A program made the translations under genes and the position numbers. From Ooceraea biroi (lineage: Eukaryota > Arthropoda > Insecta > Hymenoptera > Formicidae), in NCBI RefSeq assembly GCF_003672135.1, contig NC_039513.1, positions 8,680,833 through 8,744,832 on the forward strand: a DNA stretch of 64,000 bases, in the 5' to 3' direction. Positions 12,835-24,192 of the stretch are shown one piece after another (positions within the stretch are counted from its first letter, which is position 1; each line of letters opens with the position of its first letter). The notes under the pieces are model-generated. The model worked only from the letters and a program-made list of their open reading frames with translations, searched no databases and was not told the origin of the DNA.

Positions 12835-13016
12835 TGTAAGATCTGGAAAGATAGTCGAGACTGACAGGTCGTACAGAGGATCGGAATGAAAACAAGTTGA
12901 TCACAACAGTAGGAGCATTGGCCATACAGCCTAAGACCTAGGCGTGTGAACCAGGGATCCCGGAGAGTTCGAGTTCAAATCTAAGGCAGTCCCCTAGTTA
13001 TTTTTCGCTTCTTACA
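12835..13016 (+). repeat. LTR-like repeat 3 (inner, array 1)
   Basis: Inner-type variants as in repeat 2. It has a private G-to-A change in GGCCATACAG. Confidence 0.75.
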
Positions 13017-13426
13017 ATTCAGAAGTGGGATAAAATCCGCTACCCCTCGAAGACAGTTGAGATTCATTCGCTACCCCTCGGAGAGGAAGGAGTTGAGAAG
13101 CAGCTGGCCGGTAGTGAAGCCTGAACATGGAGGTCGGGACGGACTCAGAGGAGTGAACCAACATGGAGATTGGGAAGGACTCAGAGGAGTGAACCAACAT
13201 GAAGATTGGGAAGGACTCAGAGGAGTGAACCAACATGGAGGTCGGGACGGACTCAGAGGAGTGAACCAACATGGAGATTGGGAAGGACTCAGAGGAGTGA
13301 ACCAACATGGAGGTTGGGAGGGACTCAGAGGAGTGAACAAAAAATGGAGGTTGGGAGGGACTCAAGTGGAGTGAACCGACGATTTGGAGACATTCGGGGA
13401 CGAATGTAATGTCAGGCTGGCCGAGC

Positions 13427-13608
13427 TGTAAGATCTGGAAAGATAGTCGAGACTGACAGGTCGTACAGAGGATCGGAATGAAAACAAGTTGATCACAACA
13501 GTAGGAGCATTGGCCGTACAGCCTAAGACCTAGGCGTGTGAACCAGGGATCCCGGAGAGTTCGAGTTCAAATCTAAGGCAGTCCCCTAGTTATTTTTCGC
13601 TTCTTACA
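13427..13608 (+). repeat. LTR-like repeat 4 (inner, array 1)
   Basis: Inner-type variants GAGCATTGG and GCTTCTTACA. It follows the longest internal segment (410 bp). Confidence 0.75.
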
Positions 13609-13946
13609 ATTCAGAAGTGGGATAAAATCCGCTACCCCTCGAAGACAGTTGAGATTCATTCGCTACCCCTCGGAGAGGAAGGAGTTGAGAAGCAGCTGGC
13701 CGGTAGTGAAGCCTGAACATGGAGGTCGGGACGGACTCAGAGGAGTGAACCAACATGGAGATTGGGAAGGACTCAGAGGAGTGAACTAATATGGAGATTG
13801 GGAAGGACTCAGAGGAGTGAACCAACATGGAGGTTGGGAGGGACTCAGAAGAGTGAACAAAAAATGGAGGTTGGGAGGGACTCAAGTGGAGTGAACCGAC
13901 GATTTGGAGACATTCGGGGACGAATGTAATGTCAGGCTGGCCGAGC

Positions 13947-14128
13947 TGTAAGATCTGGAAAGATAGTCGAGACTGACAGGTCGTACAGAGGATCGGAATG
14001 AAAACAAGTTGATCACAACAGTAGGAGTATTGGCCGTACAGCCTAAGACCTAGGCGTGTGAATTAGAGATCCCGGAGAGTTCGAGTTCAAATCTAAGGCA
14101 GTCTCGTAGTTATTTTTCGCCTCTTACA
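13947..14128 (+). repeat. LTR-like repeat 5 (outer, array 1)
   Basis: Outer-type variants GAGTATTGG and GCCTCTTACA, as in repeat 1. Private changes include GAATTAGAGATC and CAGTCTCGTAG. It directly precedes the right CCTG duplication. Confidence 0.75.
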
Positions 14129-14132
14129 CCTG

Positions 14133-17100
14133 TTGAAAGCACGCTGTTACGTTGCCGTTACGTTTGTCACATCGTTGTGTTTTGCTCGTCGGGGTGGTCA
14201 GACGGGAGAATAATAGCATCAAATTAACGTCACGGTTAGGGAGTAACGCGCGGCGTCACAGATGAGGCAGGTTTGATGAACTACGGGGAACTAACTATAC
14301 AAATGTTATCGTATTTGATAATAAATGCGATTAATATATTATTATCCTGTAGCATATTATGGTCCCTAATGACCGCGCGGGTATTAACATTTATTATTTA
14401 GCGTCCACATTTTATTCGGTGTCACACGCAGACCGAACGACATTAAATTTTATCACGTGTATAATATATGAGAGGGGGAGGGATTGGTTTAGGTCCCATT
14501 ATATTTTCCGATATCGCGCGCGCTGCACGTCGCTTAATTGAACGCGCTGCGCTTTGCGCACGGGTTTCCGAAAGCCGTCACTATGCATTAAATTCCATTG
14601 CCCGGCCCGTATTTGATGATTAACTTTGGTGATACAGAGAATGCAATTACTCATTACCTAATTTACGACGCTCGTAATCTCGTCCGCGATTAGCGATTCG
14701 TCGATTATCGAGGATGACGCAGGATTTATGGGTCCGCTTTATTCGCGATATGTAACCCGTTGGGATTTATAATCACATTTATCGGTTCTCCTTGTTCCTG
14801 TCTGACCTCTCCCGGGAGCCTCTCTCTGTCTGTCTGTCTGTCTCGTTTTCCCTGGTTCTTTTTTCCTCTTCTTTCCACGCCCATGTTTACTTGCACTTTC
14901 CCCTATCGACAGGCCTCGCTTATTCTCATCCAGATACACTTTCGACAAAGTTACCGTCGTCCATTTACCCAGGACGATCCTTTATGACCGTTATTTACGA
15001 TTATTATTATTACACGGCGATGTTCGGCACTATTGCATGGTTGCCGCACATAGAGAAACTATTCTTGCAGGAAAGAAAGCGGGCGGAACATTACGTTACG
15101 AAAGTTGCAATTGGCCGCGTTTCTTTTCACCCCGAGGTAATTTACAATTTAACCGAAATGCACGGTTGCAGGTAGCACGAAAACACCTCCCTTGTATTAT
15201 TTTTAGTTGTTCTCCCTCGCGCGTTTAACTTATTGCCGATACGATAATTAGTCGATGAATCGGACACATACGTATGCATTGCATGCATTGGCGTGTGTTA
15301 CATCGTGTGCGCTGTCGGCGTTTAATAAATATGTACTTCTGCAATCTCGTGTTAACGAATTAAATAGCCGCTGTCAAACAAGTTAACACCCACGGCCTGT
15401 ACGAATATTGACAAAAGCCGGGCACTATGAAGCGCGCGGAAAATTAACAGACCTTCCACGTGGCATTTATCGCCCGGTAAAATTGGCTTTTTGTTTACGC
15501 AACACCACTAGCTTTACTCGTGACACTATCGCGGCTTTTAAAGCCGACGACACGTGAAACGGCCCGTCGAAATGGACGGATTTTGTATAAAAAACAAGTT
15601 GTTACATTTTATAACTTTATATATTTCTGTGTGTTTTGTGTTCCCCCCGTAGTTTTTTTATTTTCATGACACGGATTACTATCGCGGCGTTTCCTCCGGG
15701 GAAGATCTTGATAGCTCGCTTTCCAATATTTTGGCCGATCGGAGGGATTTTTACGTAAAAAAACCGAATGCCCCTCGTTTCGTCAGCTGGAAAATTACTC
15801 TGCGGGTCTGCCGTAAGTCGCACACACGATAGGCATCACCCAATAATGCGTGCGTGCGTGCGTGCTTCTGTCTCCCTCGTAATCCGTTTAATAGCGGCAT
15901 GAGCCTATCGGCAAATCGTTGTTTTGGGCAGGTAGATATCACGCAGTCCCACGTGCGCTCGATGCACTTCGCGTGCGTTATAAATAAGAGACAGTGAGGG
16001 CGGTCCCCGAGACGATTATAAGGGACGAAGGGTGAAAAGGACGAAAAGGAGGTTCGAGGCGATTTAGGAGGGCGGATAAAGTAGGGACTGCGATGTATGA
16101 ATAATAAACAAATGGACGTGTAACGTAACGTCAGCCATCTGCTAGCCGCTGCTTTAACATGCGTGCACGCACCTACATACGCACGCACGCACGCGATGTT
16201 TTTCGTGCGCTGCGTCGCTGTTACGCCACGCTATTGTTGCGTCGTTATTCTATACACCTGTCTCGTTGTCGCGTTACCTGCGAAAGTCAATGCGTCCCCG
16301 CGTCGTGTTCCGATGATTTTCTCTCGTCGTCCATGTGCGCGCATTGCCTACCGGCCTGACCGGCAGCGAGACGTTTCCGTGATCCGAACACAGATCGATC
16401 GCACGCATGCACGCACGCACGAATCCGCGCGACACGCAAGCATGCATGTGCAACGCACGCACTCGGCAGACTTTCTGGCGGCATCACCATTTTTTCGCTC
16501 ACGATGGTTGCGATCTCGCCGAGACCAATGCGTATATTCGCGATTCAGCAGTTTTGATAAGTGAGTTATGAGCGCGCCGCGGCAATACTTACTCGAAAAA
16601 TGCCTTCTTCCGGCCATCCGGCGCGGTAATGGAAAGGTAACCATGGCGGGATAACGATAGGAAGGATCATAATAGCGATAACGATCGTGCGAGAGATGAG
16701 CGATGGGAACGTTTGCATTATAAGCGCAGCCGAATCCAAAAACTAATTTCTCGATGGAGGAATATCATTATAATATATTTAATACCACATGCTTTTGCAG
16801 ATATCCTGTCATCTCTCATTCATGAAAATTTCGGTTTTTCAGTGCATTTTAATATCGGGTTTTCATGAATACCTCCTCAATTGTGACTCTAGATTAATTC
16901 TAACAGCGGTATTTTTAATTTAACGATGTTTCAATTTATTCATATGACATTTAGTACTAAATTTGTTCATTTAATTTTCAGTTTTATACATTTTACATAT
17001 AAAAATTGTGTATTTGGGTAATATCATTTCGAGTTTTATGAATTTATTTATTTACTATACTTGATAGATCCGCGTATACTCGTATTCGAGTACGATGCGA

Positions 17101-20100
17101 TGACCTGTCGATGACGGTCTTGATGGTTTATTGAAATTATCGTGCGCTTTATTGAACAAATATTTTTGTCTCTATTTTGATATCCGTGTAATATCGCTAT
17201 CACGGCATAAACCTTTGGGGAGTCGTGCACTCGATGGGACTTTCTTGTTTTTGAGAGAAGCTAGAAAAGCAGATGATTTCAGGAATGGCGTGAAAGTGGC
17301 ATGGCAATGTAACGCGTTCGAACGTAAATAGTAACGGTAAGAAAGACAACTGTGATGATGGCAGCCGCAACGACAATGACGATGACGACGACGAGGAAGA
17401 TAGAATGGGAAAGGGACAGTTTTGGGAAATCTAGTCGATGGCCGAGAAGGGAAGTTAGATGGCGAATGCTGGAGATGGTTTGTCACACAGGATGACAATG
17501 AGAAGTCCTGGAGAACAACGCCCGGGGGAATCGTTTTCTAGGGAGAGCTTCGAGAGCTCGCCGAGGCTCAACTTCTGGATTTCAAGCGCGACGGCGAGAG
17601 TATGGCTTGGCGCGGCTTTGATTCGATCGAACGTCAGTGTGCACGAAACACCACTCGTGAGAAATTAGGAATTTCGAAGGAGACGTGAGTTTTCCGAGGT
17701 TAAATTCAACGGGATTTACAATTAGATATTTTATAATTGTACGATTTTAAAAATTTCTGATTAAAATTATTATATCACAGATAAAAAGAACTATTATATT
17801 TAATATAATATTATATTTCTGATATTTTTTATTAATATTAACAATAGAATTTTATCCCTTTTTCATCTCTCTCAAACGCAGATATCGCAAAGATCAAAAA
17901 TCCATCTCGTAAAAAAATTGGCAAATAAAAATGTCGCAGTAGGATTAACGCGTTTTAGCGTAACATTGTTCCCGATATATCCGGCGCGAGCGTTACAAAA
18001 GTACTCGCCAAAAAAATGCATGCCTATATGTGGGAATTCAGCATAAAACCTTTTTTCGCGTCGTTGTGCACCCCATTGTTTTACATCGAGACGCTCACAA
18101 TGGAGAGCACGAATGGGCCGAGCAGTGGTCGGCGTTTCTTTGAGAGGAAACCGCGGACGAAATAGCTAGTTTGTTCCGAGGCAAAAAGCTTTTCCATCCA
18201 TCGTCTATCCACACAGAGACGAAAGTTACCTACGATAACTGCGCGGTGGCACATAATTAACATTTTGACAAACCCGGAGCGTCTCGTGCGGTTGTACCTC
18301 GAGTACAGTAACTCCTCGTTGTTTCTCGAGATGTCCTCGGGTCATTGTGATTCCGTTAGCTGCAGCTCAAACCGCTTAACCGAGGATACATTTCGTATGC
18401 AAATGGGAAATGTGTTCCAGAATAAGCTTACGTCTCTGTAGCTGTTACGGATCAGCACTTACCGCATAAATCGTTTTCCAGGCGTAGGTGCACCGCCCTC
18501 GTGCACGTTCCCGGTCGCGATCGACTGGCTGTTCGACCTCGATCCAAAAGTTTCACGTCGAAGTCGTGCAACACTGCATTTCGCCATTTGGCAAAATCAG
18601 TCTGGCACCGGTGACAACATTTTAATAATTGACCGTCAAAGTCTTAATTCCACAGTTTTCGCAGATTAGAGATCATTTTGATATTTGAATATCTTGAATA
18701 TAGTATATTAAAGAGTTTCATTTTTTAATAGAGTATGAGTTTTTCCAGACTCGTGTCTCAATATTTCGCAATTATATACTCATATATTCCCATATAGTCG
18801 AATCCCATAGTCGAATTCAGAGAATAGCCGACCTTTCAATTTTCTCATCGTGGAATCGGCGAACGCCTAAATTTCTGAACTACACGGCACTTGAGAGATC
18901 CTCGAATACTTAGCTTATACCGTCTTCTGAGAATCCTCGAATTGTCGGAAGCTCACGACTTTCGAAATGGAGAAACGGCTAGCTAGCTTCTCGCATTCTC
19001 GGCCCCGGCTGCTGCCGGCTGCAGTACGGCTCCTTGAATCCCCGAATCGTCGGTTTTCCGGCATCTCTCGGTGTTCTCGGTGTTTCCCTCTGCCATTTCC
19101 CGGAGTCACCGTCGAAATACACACAATTTCCAGGCGAAAGCCTTTCAACCCTTTCCGCTGCACGCGGAGCGAGGGCGGAAACGGCGAGCCCGACTCGAGG
19201 GATGCGATACGCCGACGATGATCATCGATCGACCGTCGCGGCGAGTAACGTTCCCCGGTCGCGCGCGAGCATTTTCACGGTTCTCTTCGTCGTCGCGGAT
19301 TCGTTGTCGCGAATTCCCAGGGCGCGTTTCGGCTGGATCAGAATAGGGAAACTCGAGGCCACCGCTACGCGCCTCGCCGTCGGGGATCCCCCGGGTGCAA
19401 GAAGGAACTAAGTTCTAATCGAATCAACGACCCTCTCGCTTCGATTTACCGCGCGGGGTGGGCCAGGGTGTGCAAGGATGACGGGCCGCGCCGGGACGCG
19501 CAAGGACGAACTCGTCGAAACTGTCTTCGAGGAACGGCGTGAGGCGGCAGCTGTTTCTCCATGTCGTCCTTTTGCCGCGCGCGGGAAATATTATTTGCTT
19601 TCTTGCGGTGCCGGGAAGTTTATGCCGTCGCCGGAAGTTTAACCGTGCGCGCGAACGCGCGTATGCTCTTTCTTTTCTTCCTCCTCCTCCTCTTCCGGAC
19701 TCGTCCGTAAATCCTGTTTTCGGTGCTTACATCCCTCTCGCGCGGATGCGAGACGCCGAAGCCACAGGACGTCGCCGCCAAGAGAAAATAATATCTCGCA
19801 ACTCGGACAAGAAATGGCAATCGGGAAAATTCGAGCGTTCAGTCGATCGAAAAATCGATTCCTGTGTCTTATAATTCCAAGTACTCGGGAATTTATAGCG
19901 CATGACTTGGAAGCATTCCCGTGTCACGAGCGACGAACGCGATGACTCATTCTGCACACGTGGCTCGCACCGAGAATACTTAGTCAAAAAAATAAAAATA
20001 AAAAAGAGAGAGAGAAGAAGGTTTGACGGCGCGCGAGTTCTTTGCATTGCCGATGCAACGAGGGCTGCATCGTAATATCGCCCTTTGACGGCACCCTCCT

Positions 20101-20951
20101 GATGACCACGCGCGCGTCGCTGTTTCACAAGGTACTCTTTTTATTCCGCTTCCGCGGCGGCCGTTTGATTACTCGATATTGGTGCTTCAGAAATTTACCG
20201 TTTCCCGGAGATCCCTGCTATCGTTTCGGCTTGATGGACTCCAGAAAATCAGGTTTTTTTCTTTTCCTCTCGCCAGCTTTTTTCGCTTGTACTTTGCAGC
20301 CGATCTGACCGGTCAAACGTCGGCGCGGAATGTCGTTGAATTATAAACCGCGATTCTTCTACGATCGTTCAATCGGCGCTCCTCCATTCGATAACCATGG
20401 CTAACAACGAGATATCGATATCGAGGGCAACGCGTGACCTGCCCGTTCTCGTAAAATGTCTTTCTCGCCATTGCTCCCTCCTTCTTCTCGTCTCTTCGCT
20501 CTTCCTCTCTCATTCTCTCTCTTTCTTCCCGTTTTCCGTTCTTCCGGGCGTAATCCGACATGAAAAATTGCGTTTTTCCGGCGCGCGGTACGCGATTCTT
20601 CGCTTTAAAGAGCGAAAATCTCGGTGACTGATATTTCATTCCCCTCTTCCGAGGGGTCAAAAGCGCCGGTGGCGGCTTGACATACGTAAGATAAATACAC
20701 GTGCGTCCTAATTGCGCCCAGTGCGATAAAACGTGCGACGCGCGCGGTTTTGAGTTAAAAATTTTCTCGACAAGCGGGGCAAGCATTTTTGCCGAGCTGC
20801 TGCGGAGCCGTCGTAACGGAAATCTCGTAATTCTTTCTTACGCTACGCTCTTTAATCGCACGTTTATTCGTTTTGATACTGCGTGCGTGCAATAAAAAAT
20901 TCAAGGCCCTCCGTGGCACGCGCGACTTCGGAAGTTCGCTTCTCAGTATTC
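14133..20951. other. Gene-free spacer between the two LTR arrays
   Basis: No supported gene in 6.8 kb. It contains a (CTGT)n tract near 14824-14842 and GCGT/GCAC-rich runs near 15846-15863 and 16160-16460. A purine/pyrimidine-rich block lies near 20460-20530. Open frames here are low-complexity or Arg/Ser-rich and overlap on opposite strands. Confidence 0.5.
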
Positions 20952-20955
20952 GTTC

Positions 20956-21137
20956 TGTAAGAGGCGAAAAATAACTAGGGGACTGCCTTAGATTTGAACT
21001 CGAACTCTCCGGGATCCCTGGTTCACACGCCTAGGTCTTAGGCTGTACGGCCAATACTCCTACTGTTGTGATCAACTTGTTTTCATTCCGATCCTCTGTA
21101 CGACCTGTCAGTCTCGACTATCTTTCCAGATCTTACA
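20956..21137 (-). repeat. LTR-like repeat 6 (outer, array 2)
   Basis: Outer-type variant at the GTATTGG site (CCAATACTCC on the plus strand) and TTTTCATTCC at the second diagnostic site. Confidence 0.75.
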
Positions 21138-21439
21138 GCTCGGCCAGCCTGACATTACATTCGTCCCCGAATGTCTCCAAATCGTCGGTTCACTCCACTT
21201 GAGTCCCTCCCAACCTCCATTTTTTGTTCACTCTTCTGAGTCCCTCCCAACCTCCATGTTGGTTCACTCCTCTGAGTTCTTCCCAATCTCCATGTTGGTT
21301 CACTCCTCTGAGTCCGTCCCGACCTCCATGTTCAGGCTTCACTACCGGCCAGCTGCTTCTCAACTCCTTCCTCTCCGAGGGGTAGCGAATGAATCTCAAC
21401 TGTCTTCGAGGGGTAGCGGATTTTATCCCACTTCTGAAT

Positions 21440-21617
21440 TGTAAGAGGCGAAAAATAACTAGGGGACTGCCTTAGATTTGAACTCGAACTCTCCGGGATC
21501 CCTGGTTCACACGCCTAGGTCTTAGGCTGTACGGCCAATGCTCCTACTGTTGTGATCAACTTGTTCTCATTCCGATCCTACGACCTGTCAGTCTCGACTA
21601 TCTTTCCAGATCTTACA
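21440..21617 (-). repeat. LTR-like repeat 7 (inner, array 2, 4-bp deletion)
   Basis: Inner-type variants CCAATGCTCC and TTCTCATTCC on the plus strand. A 4-bp deletion (TCTG) after GATCC makes it the only repeat that is not 182 bp long. Confidence 0.75.
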
Positions 21618-21919
21618 GCTCGGCCAGCCTGACATTACATTCGTCCCCGAATGTCTCCAAATCGTCGGTTCACTCCACTTGAGTCCCTCCCAACCTCCAT
21701 TTTTTGTTCACTCTTCTGAGTCCCTCCCAACCTCCATGTTGGTTCACTCCTCTGAGTCCTTCCCAATCTCCATGTTGGTTCACTCCTCTGAGTCCGTCCC
21801 AACCTCCATGTTCAGGATTCACTACCGGCCAGCTGCTTCTCAACTCTCTCCTCTCCGAGGGGTAGCGAATGAATCTCAACTGTCTTCGAGGGGTAGCGGA
21901 TTTTATCCCACTTCTGAAT

Positions 21920-22101
21920 TGTAAGAGGCGAAAAATAACTAGGGGACTGCCTTAGATTTGAACTCGAACTCTCCGGGATCCCTGGTTCACACGCCTAGGT
22001 CTTAGGCTGTACGGCCAATGCTCCTACTGTTGTGATCAACTTGTTCTCATTCCGATCCTCTGTACGACCTGTCAGTCTCGACTATCTTTCCAGATCTTAC
22101 A
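21920..22101 (-). repeat. LTR-like repeat 8 (inner, array 2)
   Basis: Shares both inner-type variants (CCAATGCTCC and TTCTCATTCC) with repeat 7 but has the full 182-bp length. Confidence 0.75.
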
Positions 22102-22367
22102 GCTCAGCCAGCCTGACATTACATTCGTCCCCGAATGTCTCCAAATCGTCGGTTCACTCCACTTGAGTCCCTCCCAACCTCCATTTTTGGTTCACTCTTC
22201 TGAGTCCCTCCCAACCTCCATGTTGGTTCACTCCTCTGAGTCCGTCCCGACCTCCATGTTCAGGATTCACTACCGGCCAGCTGCTTCTCAACTCTCTCCT
22301 CTCCGAGGGGTAGCGAATGAATCTCAACTGTCTTCGAGGGGTAGCGGATTTTATCCCACTTCTGAAT

Positions 22368-22549
22368 TGTAAGAGGCGAAAAATAACTAGGGGACTGCCT
22401 TAGATTTGAACTCGAACTCTCCGGGATCCCTGGTTCACACGCCTAGGTCTTAGGCTGTACGGCCAATACTCCTACTGTTGTGATCAACTTGTTTTCATTC
22501 CGATCCTCTGTACGACCTGTCAGTCTCGACTATCTTTCCAGATCTTACA
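22368..22549 (-). repeat. LTR-like repeat 9 (outer, array 2)
   Basis: Outer-type variants CCAATACTCC and TTTTCATTCC, as in repeat 6. It abuts the right GTTC duplication. Confidence 0.75.
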
Positions 22550-22553
22550 GTTC

Positions 22554-23609
22554 TCTATCAGTCTCTTTATTTATCTCAGCTATTTTTACACGTTTTCAAT
22601 ATTTTTGGAACTCTTTAATCAAGACGTTTCGATCATGGAGATATGTTATTCACACGGCGGGAACTTGTCTCCTCTTAGCCGGTCCCGGGCCAATCGGGAT
22701 GCTTGTAAGGACTAAGTTCGCGCTGTTCGTCCAGCTGCAGTTTCTATTTCCATCGTGTCCCGTCGCAGAATCTATATGCGCTCGGCTGTATCTATCGATA
22801 TCGATAGCTATCCGCGGCACTTTGCAAAGGGGCTACATAATCTGACGTGAAATATTGCACGAACGGGTTATAGCCTTATTGTGCGCGCTCGTGTGTACAC
22901 GCACGTACATGTGTGCACGTGGGTGTGCACCTGTTTGCGTGTGTGGTTGAATGGGTGTGTGTCAGCGCGCGCTATGCTAATACAGGGGTACAGGCTCCAC
23001 CGTACCCACGTACATAAACTCGCGCACATAGTCTCGGAATATGCGTATACATACGTATGGCTACAGGTTATCTCAAAGCTAGTCTAGAGCTATCGCGTAG
23101 GATTATTGCGTGAGAGAAATCAAACGAGACCTTATCCCCGTACTTGCCCCGTACTACCCTGCCAGTCCTCTGTCCCTTTTCTGTCACTTTCTGGAGAACT
23201 GTTTCGTAGGAACAATAACAATATTTTCGCAAAGAGATGAAAAGATTACGTGCGTGGCGCGCGATTTATAGTTCGTCCCATATTTACTCATACGTGACGA
23301 TGTTTGTTATCAGAAAGCTCGAGGAGAACCGGCCAAAGTAACGTTTCATGGTTTATGCTGTGTGCGTGCATCTACGTTAGCTATACATTAGGAGCGCACA
23401 ACTCAAACATTACACAGAGTGAAACGTTCGGTTTAAATTAAAATTAAACCGTGCCGCACAGTATCAACTTTGTTGTTACATAATAGCAGCAGTCAACGGA
23501 TTTATTGCGGAATACATTATACTAAGGAAAATTACTGAAATGCACCGAAACATCGTTAATGTTGCACGTAAATATCACATAAACACATGCACGCATGTAT
23601 CTGTACACA
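22554..23609. other. No gene seen
   Basis: Contains a TG/CA-rich low-complexity stretch around 22880-22960 and a TATCGATATCGATA palindrome near 22794. There is no coding evidence. Confidence 0.5.
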
Positions 23610-23611
23610 TA

Positions 23612-24190
23612 CAGGGTGGCCCATTTTAATTTATACAGTCGATTTTTTAAAACACTAAAAGAGATACGAAAAAATGTTTCAGACAAACATGTCACGATTT
23701 CGAGGGGGACATAAGATGATACCATTGGTTTGACCTTGAACAGTCGTTTGAAGGTCACGCGAAGATCACCTTCAATTTCTTAAATTGAAACCCCAACTTT
23801 TTATTGCAGATTCTTATTCTCCATCGAAAAGTAAGTAACTTTTGTCTGAAACATTTTTCCGAAAAATGTCATCTTATGTCCTTAAAATGATCTTCAAGAT
23901 GAGTTTTGAGGACATTTTAAGGACATAAGATGACATTTTTCGGAAAAATGTTTCAGACAAAAGTTACTTACTTTTCGATGGAGAATAAGAATCTGCAATA
24001 AAAAGTTGGGGTTTCAATTTAAGAAATTGAAGGTGATCTTCGCGTGACCTTCAAACGACTATTCAAGGTCAAACCAATGGTATCATCTTATGTCCCCCTC
24101 GAAATCGTGACATGTTTGTCTGAAATATTTTTTCGTATCTCTTTTAGTGTTTTAAAAAATCGACTGTATAAATTAAAATGGGCCACCCTG
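23612..24190. mobile_element. Foldback element with 278-bp arms (mariner-type MITE)
   Basis: The left arm (23612-23889) and right arm (23913-24190) are near-perfect reverse complements with only a few substitutions, separated by a 23-bp loop. The ends read CAGGGTGGCCCA and are flanked by TA on both sides (23610-23611 and 24191-24192). TA duplication and the CAGGGTG terminus point to the Tc1/mariner superfamily. No transposase is encoded. A transcript through it would fold into a hairpin of about 280 bp, a possible source of small RNAs. Confidence 0.85.
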
Positions 24191-24192
24191 TA

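Larger units (their letters stand above)
11723..14128 (+). mobile_element. Tandem array of a miniature LTR-like retroelement (TRIM-like), five LTRs and four internal segments
   Basis: Five 182-bp repeats at 11723-11904, 12279-12460, 12835-13016, 13427-13608 and 13947-14128 alternate with internal segments of 374, 374, 410 and 338 bp. Each repeat starts TGTAAGA and ends TCTTACA, giving the TG...CA ends with short inverted repeats characteristic of LTRs. The whole array is bordered by a 4-bp direct duplication, CCTG (11719-11722 and 14129-14132), as expected for integrase-mediated insertion. There is no gag or pol. Short LTRs plus tiny non-coding internal domains and shared-LTR tandem arrays are typical of TRIM elements, a class known from plants and reported in ants. 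A canonical primer-binding site directly after the LTR and a polypurine tract directly before it are not evident. A tRNA-related satellite is therefore the main alternative. Confidence 0.7.
20956..22549 (-). mobile_element. Second TRIM-like tandem array, inverted relative to the first, four LTRs and three internal segments
   Basis: LTR-like repeats lie at 20956-21137, 21440-21617, 21920-22101 and 22368-22549, each 182 bp except the second, which is 178 bp. The internal segments are 302, 302 and 266 bp. The array is bordered by a different 4-bp duplication, GTTC (20952-20955 and 22550-22553), so it is an independent insertion rather than a segmental copy of array 1. The internal segments hold the same 36-bp minisatellite with 3, 3 and 2 regular units plus one diverged unit. 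Confidence 0.7.

Noticed and set aside
11900..13885. Repeat-protein genes of about 90-117 residues on both strands
   Set aside because: They are translations of the 36-bp minisatellite inside the LTR arrays, and the frames are broken by LTR sequence.
11723..22549. CRISPR-like interpretation of regularly spaced repeats
   Set aside because: The repeats are 182 bp and the spacers are themselves repetitive; the context is a eukaryotic genome with spliced genes and no cas genes.
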